Below, one piece after another: positions 25,754 to 35,174 of a stretch of 64,000 nucleotides of DNA. The stretch covers positions 3,993,595 to 4,057,594 of the forward strand of contig JAWPMO010000001.1 of assembly GCA_033344875.1 (NCBI GenBank), in the 5' to 3' direction. Position numbers and translations under genes: made by a program. The stretch's first letter is position 1; every line of letters starts with the position of its first letter. This DNA is from Ilumatobacteraceae bacterium. GTDB lineage: Bacteria > Actinomycetota > Acidimicrobiia > Acidimicrobiales > Ilumatobacteraceae. The notes under the pieces were generated by a model that ran no database searches, was not told where the DNA came from, and saw nothing but the letters and a program-made list of their open reading frames with translations.

Positions 25754-26749
25754 ATGACTGAGCCGATCCCGTTCGACCGGTTCATGGCCGACGCGCTCTA
25801 CGGCCCCGACGGGTTCTACTCGACCGGCGGCCGCGCCGGCCGGCGCGGCGACTTCATCACGTCACCGGAGGTCGGGCCGCTGTTCGGCGCCGTCGTGGCG
25901 CGTTTCCTCGATGCCGAATGGCGCCGGATCGGTGAACCCGACCCGTTCCTCGTCGTCGACGCCGGCGCCGGCCCGGGCACGCTGGCGCGGGCGATCCTCG
26001 GCGCATCACCCGCATGTGCGTCGGCACTACGCTACGTCACGGTCGACGTGTCGGGCCCGCAGCGAGAGCAACATCCGTCGGGTGTCGAGTCGCTGGCCGA
26101 GCTGCCGGCCGGTCCGTTCGACGGCGTGATCATCGCCAACGAGCTCCTCGACAATCTCCCGTTCCGGCTGGCGGTCTTCGACGACGGCTGGCGCGAGGCA
26201 TACGTGATCGCGGGCCCGGACGGACAGTGGGCCGAACACCTGAGCGACCGATTCGACCCGCTGCCGCCCGTCCTGCCGTCGGCAGCGCCCCTGGGCGCCA
26301 GAGCACCACTCCAGGATGCCGCTGCCGACTGGGTCGTAGCGGCACGCGCCCGACTGCGTTCCGGCACCGTCGTCGTCATCGACTATGCCACGCCGACCAC
26401 GGCGGGCCTCGCCGTGCGCCCGTGGCGTGAGTGGCTCAGGACCTATCGTGGCCATCAGCGCGGTGATCACTACCTGCGTGAGCCTGGTTCACAAGACATC
26501 ACGACCGAGGTCGCCCTCGACCAGTTGCCCGAACCCGACGCGGTCCGGTCACAGGCGCACTGGCTGCAGCTGCACGGGATCGATCAACTCGTCGACGAGG
26601 GCAAGCGCCACTGGGCGGAGCACGCATCCCGTCCGGACCTCACCGCCCTGCGCATGCGCAGTCGCGTCGCCGAGTCCGAAGCCCTGCTCGACCTCGGTGG
26701 CCTCGGTGGTTTCACCGTGTGCGAATGGCGAGCGCGTTCGGCGCCGTGA
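25754..26749 (+). CDS. SAM-dependent methyltransferase, MidA/NDUFAF7 family
   Basis: 331 aa. Family hallmarks: FMADALYGPDGFYSTG, RRGDFITSPEVGPLFG (31-45), the SAM-binding loop VVDAGAGPGTLARA (67-80) and NELLDNLPFRL (138-148). Mitochondrial NDUFAF7/MidA methylates an arginine of the 49-kDa subunit (NuoD homologue) during complex I assembly. Location directly after the nuo operon fits the same role here, though that is inference. ATG 25754 is chosen because it lies immediately after the inverted-repeat element and gives the normal N-terminus; upstream in-frame codons run through that element. Confidence 0.88.
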   Translation: MTEPIPFDRFMADALYGPDGFYSTGGRAGRRGDFITSPEVGPLFGAVVARFLDAEWRRIGEPDPFLVVDAGAGPGTLARAILGASPACASALRYVTVDVSGPQREQHPSGVESLAELPAGPFDGVIIANELLDNLPFRLAVFDDGWREAYVIAGPDGQWAEHLSDRFDPLPPVLPSAAPLGARAPLQDAAADWVVAARARLRSGTVVVIDYATPTTAGLAVRPWREWLRTYRGHQRGDHYLREPGSQDITTEVALDQLPEPDAVRSQAHWLQLHGIDQLVDEGKRHWAEHASRPDLTALRMRSRVAESEALLDLGGLGGFTVCEWRARSAP

Positions 26750-26885
26750 CCTGGCGCTTCGATTTCGCCACCGATCGCGGTCAAGTTCACGCCCGCACCT
26801 GCCGATGCAACGTCGGAGAGCCGAGGGAACATGCCAGGCCGTTGGGGCCCAGCCACGGTTCGGAACCGGGAAGTGAAGCGTTGAT
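26750..26885 (+). other. Structured non-coding leader upstream of the anti-sigma-like gene
   Basis: The 136-nt gap contains several possible stems: CCGA-tgcaacg-TCGG (about 26812), a stem-loop in CCGTTGGGGCCCAGCCACGG (about 26839-26858), and CGGTTC-g-GAACCG (26856-26868). They overlap, so they are mutually exclusive in part. I recognise no known riboswitch or ncRNA family, and no confident promoter. Confidence 0.3.
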
Positions 26886-27398
26886 ATGGACAGTTGGTCG
26901 AACGGATCGCCGGCAGCACATGATTCGCACGCGGCCGGAGCAGCCCACGACACCGACGTCATGTCGCGCCCGGCAGGCCATGATGCACGTGATGCCGGTA
27001 TGAGCGATCGCCACGCCACCACGGTCGGCTCCGTTGCGGGCCTCCGAGCGATGCGACGACGACTGGCTGAATGGCTCGGTGAGCTCGGCGTGGACCTGCC
27101 CCTCTTCGTCGCCGACGTACAGTTGGCCACCGTCGAGGTCGTCACCAACGCGTTCGTCCACAGCTCGGCCGCCTCGGTCGACGTGTCGCTCGAGATCGTC
27201 GGCGACGACGTCGTCGCCACGATCGCGCACCAGTCGGCGATCCCCACCCCGTTGAACGAGCCCACCGCTCTGCCCGGAGACGACAGCGCCACTGGCCGCG
27301 GACTCTTCGTCGTCGACCAGATCGCCCGCGCCCGCACGGTGTTCCACACCGCCGGGGCGAGCACGATCCGACTCGACATTCCGCTGCCGTCGGTCTGA
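26886..27398 (+). CDS. RsbW/anti-sigma-type GHKL ATP-binding protein, G1 box degenerate
   Basis: 170 aa. After a 45-residue polar, His/Asp-rich N-terminus comes an HATPase_c_2 domain. The N-box is EVVTNAFVHS (Asn88) and the lid G-box is ATGRGLFVVDQIA (135-148). The G1 box, normally D-x-G-x-G contacting adenine, reads AHQSAIPTP and lacks the Asp. The domain resembles serine kinase/anti-sigma factors of partner-switching systems. A PP2C phosphatase and a STAS antagonist lie within 4 kb, but no sigma factor. The missing Asp suggests weak or no ATP binding, that is, a binding-only role. ATG 26886 start has only a weak Shine-Dalgarno. Confidence 0.75.
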   Translation: MDSWSNGSPAAHDSHAAGAAHDTDVMSRPAGHDARDAGMSDRHATTVGSVAGLRAMRRRLAEWLGELGVDLPLFVADVQLATVEVVTNAFVHSSAASVDVSLEIVGDDVVATIAHQSAIPTPLNEPTALPGDDSATGRGLFVVDQIARARTVFHTAGASTIRLDIPLPSV

Positions 27399-27471
27399 CG
27401 CCGCTGCAGCGTCGGCCGACCGCGCGCTCGGGCACGAACTGTTCAGGGAACCTCAAGAAGCACGAATTCCG

Positions 27472-27498
27472 GTTTTGCATCGATGCGGGCCGGGGAAG
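27472..27498 (+). promoter_or_regulatory. Possible stress-sigma (SigF/SigB-like) promoter
   Basis: GTTT (27472-27475) followed after 17 nt by GGGAAG (27493-27498) resembles the actinobacterial SigF/SigB consensus GTTT-N15-17-GGGTAT. It lies about 58 nt before the EAL gene, in a cluster of partner-switching genes, where such a promoter would make sense. A hairpin ACCCACC-N8-GGTGGGT (27504-27525) follows. Short motif, so chance occurrence is possible. Confidence 0.3.
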
Positions 27499-27555
27499 AG
27501 TGAACCCACCCATCCCGCGGTGGGTGACAGCGATCGACCCACGAGGCGGTAGACC

Positions 27556-28371
27556 ATGTACGAGACCACGAACCCGATGATCGGACGGCCCGCGCCCGGT
27601 CCGTCGTCCGCGCCGACGTCCGACCTGATCCCCGGTGTCGACGAGTTCGTGGGAGCCGAGTTCGACCGGTACCACGACCAGCTGATGACGCTGATGCGGC
27701 ATGCGAATCGGAACGTCGACTTCGACCCGATCGTGCACCTGCAGACAGGTTCCGTCGTGGGGAGCGAGGCGTTGGCGGCCTTTCCGGGTCAACTGTCGAC
27801 CCTGGCGTGGTTCCGGGTCGCGCACGCGATGGGCATCGGTGTCGACCTCGAACTGTCGGTGCTCGATGCCGTCATCGAGCGGTATCGCGAAGAGGCCACC
27901 GGCTTCATCGGGGTGAACGCCTCGGCGGAGGCGCTGGTCGACCCGCGCTTCCTCGAGCGTCTCCACGACGTCGACGACGATCGTCTGGTGGTCGAGCTGA
28001 CCGGGCAGACATCGCTGCCGAGCCTCGGCCGTTTGCGTATGACGATCGACAAGGTCCACGCCACCGGGACCCGACTCGCGATCCATGTCGCCGACCTCGG
28101 GCCGGCGTCGTTGCGGTCGATCACGAGTCTCGAGCCCGACGTGGTCAAACTCGATCCGGTGCTCACCGCACAACTCGCCGCCGACACCGCCGATGTGGCG
28201 GCGGCGCGGAACTTCTTCGAACGCTGCCGCCACGACGGGATCTTCGTCGTCGCCGTCGGCGTCGAGCGTGCCGAGCAGCTGCGGGCGCTCGAGGGCCAGA
28301 GCGTCGATGCGTACCAGGGGTGGTTGGCGCGTGCGGAGCGTCCGCCGTCCTCCCTGGACCGCCTGGGATAA
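27556..28371 (+). CDS. Degenerate EAL-domain protein
   Basis: 271 aa with one EAL-like domain (about 50-265) after a Pro/Ser-rich N-terminus. The EAL tripeptide survives (GSEALA, Glu71), but other catalytic and metal sites are changed. The VNLS position is VNASAEAL, the DDFGTG motif reads HVADLGPAS, the IKID Lys-Asp is VVKLDPVL, and the EGVE motif is VAVGVERAE. Loss of the DDFG aspartates argues against c-di-GMP hydrolysis; such domains often act as ligand-binding or protein-interaction modules. It lies between the anti-sigma-like gene and the MASE1-PP2C gene, all on the same strand. Confidence 0.8.
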   Translation: MYETTNPMIGRPAPGPSSAPTSDLIPGVDEFVGAEFDRYHDQLMTLMRHANRNVDFDPIVHLQTGSVVGSEALAAFPGQLSTLAWFRVAHAMGIGVDLELSVLDAVIERYREEATGFIGVNASAEALVDPRFLERLHDVDDDRLVVELTGQTSLPSLGRLRMTIDKVHATGTRLAIHVADLGPASLRSITSLEPDVVKLDPVLTAQLAADTADVAAARNFFERCRHDGIFVVAVGVERAEQLRALEGQSVDAYQGWLARAERPPSSLDRLG

Positions 28372-28445
28372 CGGGGAGATAGCCACCCGTTTCCAGGGCA
28401 TTCGCCCTCGAAACGAGGGCCGAACGACCCCTCGCGGTCCCAGTT

Positions 28446-28461
28446 AGTTGTTATAACAACT
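28446..28461. promoter_or_regulatory. Perfect AT-rich palindrome upstream of the MASE1-PP2C gene
   Basis: AGTTGTTATAACAACT is a perfect 16-bp palindrome in the 134-nt gap before the phosphatase gene (start 28506). It is far more AT-rich than its surroundings, which is typical of an operator or a recognised binding site. TTATAA at its centre could also serve as a -10. Confidence 0.5.
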
Positions 28462-28505
28462 GTGTTGGTCAAGGCTCGGCGATCACCGGCCGAAGCAACA
28501 GCATC

Positions 28506-30149
28506 GTGACCACTCATCTGACTCGGGCTGCCACCGCGCCCACGACACCAGAGCTGCCACTGCTCCAGCGGATCGATGTCCGCCGCCGCACGCGCGACGC
28601 GCTCCTGTTCTGTGTCGTCCTGATCGGCTATGTGGCGGGCGCCTACTTCGCGTTCTACCTCCTCGACCTCTCCGGGCTCGGCGCCGTCTTCTTCGTGCCC
28701 GCCGGGATCACCTCGGCGGCCCTCCTGCTGAGCGATCGCCGTCAGTGGCCGTTCGTGCTCGCCGCCGCCTTCCTCGCCGAGTTCTACGTCGACATCGATT
28801 CCGGCGGCTTCTCGATGTGGTCGCTCCTCGGTTTCGCCGCCGCCAACACGATCGAACCCGTGGCGGGTGCGCTCATCGCCACCCGGGGGCAACGCCGCCG
28901 GATCGACATCCGTCGCCGGTGGGACCTGTTCGGTTTCATGGCCGGGGCGGTCATCATCGGCCCGACGATCGGCGGCGCGATCGGCGGGTTCACGGTCTTC
29001 ATGGGTGGCGGCCCGTTCCGGAGCATCTGGTGGTCGTGGGGCCTCGGCGACAGCCTCGGCGTGCTGGTCGTCGGTGGCCTCCTCCTCACGGTGTTCACCT
29101 ACGAACGCGGCTCGGTGAACACCGTGGAGACGGTGGTGCTGATCGGCCTCACCACCGCGTTCGGCTTCTTCCTCCACTGGGTCACCGACCTGCCGATCGG
29201 CTTCCTGGCCGTGGTGCCGCTCGTGGTGATCAGTGCTCGGCTCGGGAGCCTCGCCGCTGCGGCCACGAGTGTGCTCGTCGTCGCGGTCGCCGTGACGTCG
29301 TGGATCCCAGAGGACGCGCTCGTGGCCGGCATGGAGGGCTCGCGCGGCATCCTGCTCGTCAAGTTGCAGCTGTGGGCGATGGCGGCCGCCGGCCTGCTGG
29401 TCGCCGCCGAGTCGTCGGAGCGCCAATCGGCATCCGCGCTCGCCGGCTCCCGACTGCGTGCCACCGAGGTGCTCCGCGAAGCGCTCGCTCCCGACCCGTT
29501 GATCCGGTCGGACCATGTCGACGCCGAGGGGATCTCGCAGTCGCCCAACGAGGAGCTGAAGGTGGGTGGCGACTGGTACGACGTCGTCCCGCTCCCCGAC
29601 GGTCGCGTCGCGATCATGATCGGCGACGTGGCGGGGCACGGCGAGGAGGCGCTCATCACGATGGGCAAGTTGCGCTTCGCCGCATCGGCGCTGTCGATGT
29701 TCGCCAGCGAACCGGGCGAGATCGCCGACGCGCTCGACGTGTTCGCCCGCTCGACGATCACACGACCCTACGCGACCGCGTTCTTCGCCATCTTCGACCC
29801 GGCGCGACGTGAGCTCAAGTATTCGACCGCCGGGCACCCCCCGGCGATGCTCGGAGCCGCCGACGGCAGTTGGCGGTGGCTCTACGAGGGTCGTTCGACC
29901 CCGATCGGCCTGCCGTTCCCACGGGCGCGCCCGTCGGCCACCGTGCAGCTGGACGGACCCGCGACGCTGGTGATCTACACCGACGGTGTGGTCGAACGGG
30001 CGGGCGAGATCATCGACAGCGGGCTCGCGAGAGTCTTCGACGCCGTGGTCCGGTCGCCCGATCGGCCGGTCGCCGACCTGGTCGACGAGGTCACGACGTC
30101 GACCAACCACGACGACACGTCGTTCGTGCGGATCCGTCTCCGCTGCTGA
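28506..30149 (+). CDS. MASE1 membrane-sensor PP2C-type (SpoIIE) phosphatase
   Basis: 547 aa. Residues about 35-310 form a MASE1-type integral membrane sensor with eight or so helices (VAGAYFAFYLLDLSGLG..., PAGITSAALLLSDRRQW). The C-terminal about 220 aa are a SpoIIE/RsbU PPM phosphatase with metal-binding VGGDWYDVVPL, IGDVAGHGEEAL, YSTAGHPPAML and YTDGVVERAGE. This class dephosphorylates STAS antagonists to release sigma factors. The STAS gene lies 89 nt downstream on the opposite strand, the probable substrate. GTG start at 28506. Confidence 0.9.
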   Translation: MTTHLTRAATAPTTPELPLLQRIDVRRRTRDALLFCVVLIGYVAGAYFAFYLLDLSGLGAVFFVPAGITSAALLLSDRRQWPFVLAAAFLAEFYVDIDSGGFSMWSLLGFAAANTIEPVAGALIATRGQRRRIDIRRRWDLFGFMAGAVIIGPTIGGAIGGFTVFMGGGPFRSIWWSWGLGDSLGVLVVGGLLLTVFTYERGSVNTVETVVLIGLTTAFGFFLHWVTDLPIGFLAVVPLVVISARLGSLAAAATSVLVVAVAVTSWIPEDALVAGMEGSRGILLVKLQLWAMAAAGLLVAAESSERQSASALAGSRLRATEVLREALAPDPLIRSDHVDAEGISQSPNEELKVGGDWYDVVPLPDGRVAIMIGDVAGHGEEALITMGKLRFAASALSMFASEPGEIADALDVFARSTITRPYATAFFAIFDPARRELKYSTAGHPPAMLGAADGSWRWLYEGRSTPIGLPFPRARPSATVQLDGPATLVIYTDGVVERAGEIIDSGLARVFDAVVRSPDRPVADLVDEVTTSTNHDDTSFVRIRLRC

Positions 30150-30238
30150 TCCGTCGGTCCGGATCGGGCGTCGAACCGGCGGGCGCCGGATCGGTCACGA
30201 GCGGGCTCGGCGAGCACGCCGTCGCCCGCACCGCACGC

Positions 30239-30535
30239 TCAGGCCAGGTTGAAGAACTCTTCGAGGCTGCTGAGTTGGAACAAGCGCAGCACCGCCGGCG
30301 ACGGGTTGCGGATGGTCAGCGTGGCCCCCTGCGCTTCGACGGCCTGCTGCGACGCAATCAGGGCTCGGATGCCGCTCGAGTCGATGAACGCGACGCCGGC
30401 GACATCGATGACGACATCGCCCTCGCGCTCCGCGATCGCGTCGGCGAGCTGACCGGCGGTGGAGGCGTCGATCTCGCCGACGACCTCGATCACACCGTCG
30501 ACCTCGTTGAGTTCCAGTTCTTCTGATTCTTCCAT
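30239..30535 (-). CDS. STAS-domain anti-sigma factor antagonist
   Basis: 98 aa, the whole protein being a STAS domain: VIEVVGEIDASTAGQLADAI, DVVIDVAGVAFIDSSGIRAL (phosphorylatable Ser in DSSG, 53-54) and LRLFQLSSLEEFFNL. ATG 30535 is preceded by AAGGAACC. Upstream, TACCAT (30572-30567 on the minus strand) is a -10 candidate. Convergent with the PP2C gene. Expected to bind the anti-sigma-like protein when unphosphorylated. Confidence 0.9.
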   Translation of the reverse strand: MEESEELELNEVDGVIEVVGEIDASTAGQLADAIAEREGDVVIDVAGVAFIDSSGIRALIASQQAVEAQGATLTIRNPSPAVLRLFQLSSLEEFFNLA

Positions 30536-30615
30536 GGGGGTTCCTTGTCGTGGGCGAAGGCGCCCAATGGTACTGGAATCGCCGCCGCACGCTCCGGAAC
30601 CCGGGGTGGTCGCCG

Positions 30616-32031
30616 TCAGTGCCGGATGGAGAACATCTCCCACGGGCCGATCGTGAACGCGGTGCGGTCGCCGGCGGTCGTCTCGATCTCGACGACCTGC
30701 GACGCGTCGGTGTCGTTGTGACCGAAGACGCCGACGGTGCCGTCGGGGTTGACGAACGCCACGGTCGGAAACCGGTCGACCCGGTTGGTTCCCACACGGA
30801 CGGCACCGGGGTCGGCCGCCCGTGACAGGTGGGCGAGCGTGAAGAACTCGGGGCCGGGTGCGACCGTACCGGCGGCGGGATCGATGGTCAGCAGACCGCG
30901 GCAGTTGTCGCAACCGCCCGGCAACGTGACGGTGTCAGGGGTCTGGGCGAGGTTCCACATGAGCAGCCCCGACGCCCCGGCTCGGATCGATTCGGTGACG
31001 AGCACCCTGCTGTCCCACCCGAACGTGCTCGTCCAGTTGTCGTCGGTGCCGGTGCACTCGGTCACGACGGCCGGCACCGACAGACCTGCCATCTGGTCGG
31101 GGGTGCCCTCGTAGCAGTGGAATGCAGCGGCGTCGAAGTCGGCGCCGTCGATGACGGTGTCGACACGGTCACGGTCGGCCCAGTTGTGGTCGACCGCCCA
31201 GAGGTCGACGCCGTTGGCGTCGAGGGCCGGTCGCACCGTGCGAGCCAGGTCGACCAACTGTTCGTCGGAGATCGTCATCGAGGGGTAGTCGGCCAGGTGG
31301 CCGGGCTCGTTGGCGAGGCTGATGGCATCGATCGGTGCGCCGGTGGCGAGCAACCACTCGACCTGCTGTCGGAGGAGAGCGGCGTAGTCCGCTTGGGCGT
31401 CGGTTGCGAGGCCGCCATCGGAGGCGATCATCGAGTCGGGCGCCGTCCACGGTGTCGCGACGAGGCCGAGGTCGGGCTGCAGCTCGAACGCTGCGATGGT
31501 GACGTCGGCGGCCCTGCGGGCCTCGGCCGTCGGCGTGGCGACCCGGGAGCGGGCGTCCCACCCCCAGGTCCACGCGGTCGCGGAGAAGTCGGTGGCGGAC
31601 AGCGGCAGGCGTCCGAGGTCGAGTTGTGCGCCGTCGGCGCGGCTCGGGTCGAACAGCAGGCCGAGCGCATCGCCGTCGGCGGCGAGCAGGTCGACCGACA
31701 CGTCGGTGAAGGCCCCGCCCACGCCCATCCACTCCTGGCCGATCTCGTCGAGGTCGATCCGCACCGATCGCGTGGCCGGAGCGGAACTCCCGGTACCGAC
31801 GGCGGCGAGACGCCGCGAGCCGTCGATCGGCGACGTGGCCGTGACGGTCCAGCTGTCGACCGGAGCGACTCGTTCGATCCCGTCGGCCGAGGCGACGGCG
31901 GGGCCGTCGGCGAGCGCAGCCTGCGGCTTCACGTGCAGTTCGAGGACGGCGAGCATGAGCACCGCGACCGCCGTCACGAGGACGGAAAACTCGAGGAACG
32001 TGTTCCCTCGTTCGGTCGGCTGCTCGGTCAT
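30616..32031 (-). CDS. Membrane-anchored glycoside hydrolase, GH30-like
   Basis: 471 aa. A single N-terminal helix (12-32, FLEFSVLVTAVAVLMLAVLE) with no cleavage site suggests a type II anchor. The catalytic region shows GH30 features: WMGVGGAFTDVS (101-112), the acid/base Glu242 in ISLANEPGHL, and the nucleophile Glu325 in VTECTGTDDNW. A beta domain ends the protein. GH30 members are retaining glucosylceramidases, beta-glucosidases, xylanases or related; the substrate is not deducible. ATG 32031 is chosen (GGGGGA about 10 nt upstream); a TTG at 32091 would add 20 basic residues with no supporting signal. Confidence 0.85.
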   Translation of the reverse strand: MTEQPTERGNTFLEFSVLVTAVAVLMLAVLELHVKPQAALADGPAVASADGIERVAPVDSWTVTATSPIDGSRRLAAVGTGSSAPATRSVRIDLDEIGQEWMGVGGAFTDVSVDLLAADGDALGLLFDPSRADGAQLDLGRLPLSATDFSATAWTWGWDARSRVATPTAEARRAADVTIAAFELQPDLGLVATPWTAPDSMIASDGGLATDAQADYAALLRQQVEWLLATGAPIDAISLANEPGHLADYPSMTISDEQLVDLARTVRPALDANGVDLWAVDHNWADRDRVDTVIDGADFDAAAFHCYEGTPDQMAGLSVPAVVTECTGTDDNWTSTFGWDSRVLVTESIRAGASGLLMWNLAQTPDTVTLPGGCDNCRGLLTIDPAAGTVAPGPEFFTLAHLSRAADPGAVRVGTNRVDRFPTVAFVNPDGTVGVFGHNDTDASQVVEIETTAGDRTAFTIGPWEMFSIRH

Positions 32032-32139
32032 GGCAGGAACGTCCCCCTGGCGCGCACCGCGTAAACGCGAAACGGCAGGTTGTTTCCTCAAGATCGCGTC
32101 TGGTCGGGCGGGCCGGCTCGGCCGGTCGCCACGGCGGCG

Positions 32140-33012
32140 TCAGCCGAGGTTTCGTCGCACCGATCGGACCGCTTCGTCGGTCGCCGTCGCGTACCCGCCG
32201 CCGAACTTGATCGCGTGGACCGTGAGCGGCGCCAACTGGTGCAGCGGGAGCCGTTCGCGCCAGCCGTCGCCCAGCGCGTACTCCTGGTCGTATGCCTCGA
32301 AGCACTCGATGCCGAAGCCGCCGAACAGCCGCATCATGGCCAGATCGAACTCGCGATGCCCTCCGTGAGCGGCCGGATCGATCAGCCACGACGTTCCGGT
32401 GACGTCGATCAACCGATTGCCGGCCCAGAGGTCGCCGTGCAGACGTGCCGGGGGTTCACGTGGCACGCCGAGTTCGTCGAGGTGCTCGGAGATCCACCGG
32501 ATCCCCTCGAGTGTCGTCGGAGCCAGTGCTCCGGCGTCGGCCGCGAGCCCGATCAGTGGCTGCAGCCGTTGGGTGGACAAGAACTCGGTCCACGTGTCGC
32601 ACGGTTCGTTCGGCAGGGCACGGCTTCCCGTCGTCCGTCGATCGGCGCGCCCGAAGTGTGGGGCGCCCGAGCGGTGCAGCCGGGCGAGCGAGCGTCCGAA
32701 CTCTGCGTCGGAGCCCCGGGAACGGCCCGTCTCGATCCAGGGCAGCGCGAGGTGCGGTGGAACGTCCTCGTCGCCGTCGGACACCGACAGCACCTCGGGC
32801 ACCGACGCGGCCGCCGCCGCCCGGAGCCACTCCAGCCCGGCAGCTTCGGTGGTGAAGAAGTGCGTCGGCGGGTCGCGATGTGTCTTCACGAAGACGGTTC
32901 GACCGTCGGCCAACTCGAATCGGTGGGACTCGGCGACGTCGCCACCCGTGACGCCGGATGTCGCGACGACCGCCACGTCGAGCGTCGCGGCGATGGCCTC
33001 GACGAGGCGCAT
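32140..33012 (-). CDS. Fructosamine/ketosamine-3-kinase family protein
   Basis: 290 aa, normal for the FN3K family within the protein-kinase-like/APH fold. Nucleotide Lys43 in TVFVKTH with Glu56; catalytic HGDLWAGN (192-199); and the family-specific DPAAHGGHREFDLAMMRLFGGF region. These enzymes phosphorylate sugars attached to lysine amines, reversing protein glycation; bacterial members may act on free ribulosamines. Divergent from acs across a 212-nt gap. Confidence 0.92.
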   Translation of the reverse strand: MRLVEAIAATLDVAVVATSGVTGGDVAESHRFELADGRTVFVKTHRDPPTHFFTTEAAGLEWLRAAAAASVPEVLSVSDGDEDVPPHLALPWIETGRSRGSDAEFGRSLARLHRSGAPHFGRADRRTTGSRALPNEPCDTWTEFLSTQRLQPLIGLAADAGALAPTTLEGIRWISEHLDELGVPREPPARLHGDLWAGNRLIDVTGTSWLIDPAAHGGHREFDLAMMRLFGGFGIECFEAYDQEYALGDGWRERLPLHQLAPLTVHAIKFGGGYATATDEAVRSVRRNLG

Positions 33013-33210
33013 CGAATCAGCCGTGACCCACGGCGTCGACGATGATGTCGGCGGTCGTGAGCGTGAACACCGAGGTCGGACGCGGAACGACGGTCGACGG
33101 GGTCATGGTCCATGAGTGTGGCACGCCCGGTGGCGAGGGTCCCGGACGGTGGGGCGCCCAGCTTGCCGATCGGGTGGGAGTGGACCGGACCGAGCTGACG
33201 GTGGCTGTTC

Positions 33211-33216
33211 TACGAT
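33211..33216 (+). promoter_or_regulatory. Candidate -10 element of acs
   Basis: TACGAT ends 8 nt before the ATG at 33225, with no Shine-Dalgarno between. If used, the acs mRNA would be leaderless or nearly so. No clear -35. Confidence 0.4.
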
Positions 33217-33224
33217 GGCATGCC

Positions 33225-35166
<1,942 letters not shown>

Positions 35167-35174
<8 letters not shown>

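Noticed and set aside
26856-26880. Resemblance of GAACCGGGAAGTGAAGC to a 5S rRNA segment
   Set aside because: Only this short stretch is similar; the flanks do not fold as 5S rRNA and there is no rRNA operon context.
27789-30110. 773-codon minus-strand open frame
   Set aside because: Antisense to the EAL and MASE1-PP2C genes, both supported by clear domains.
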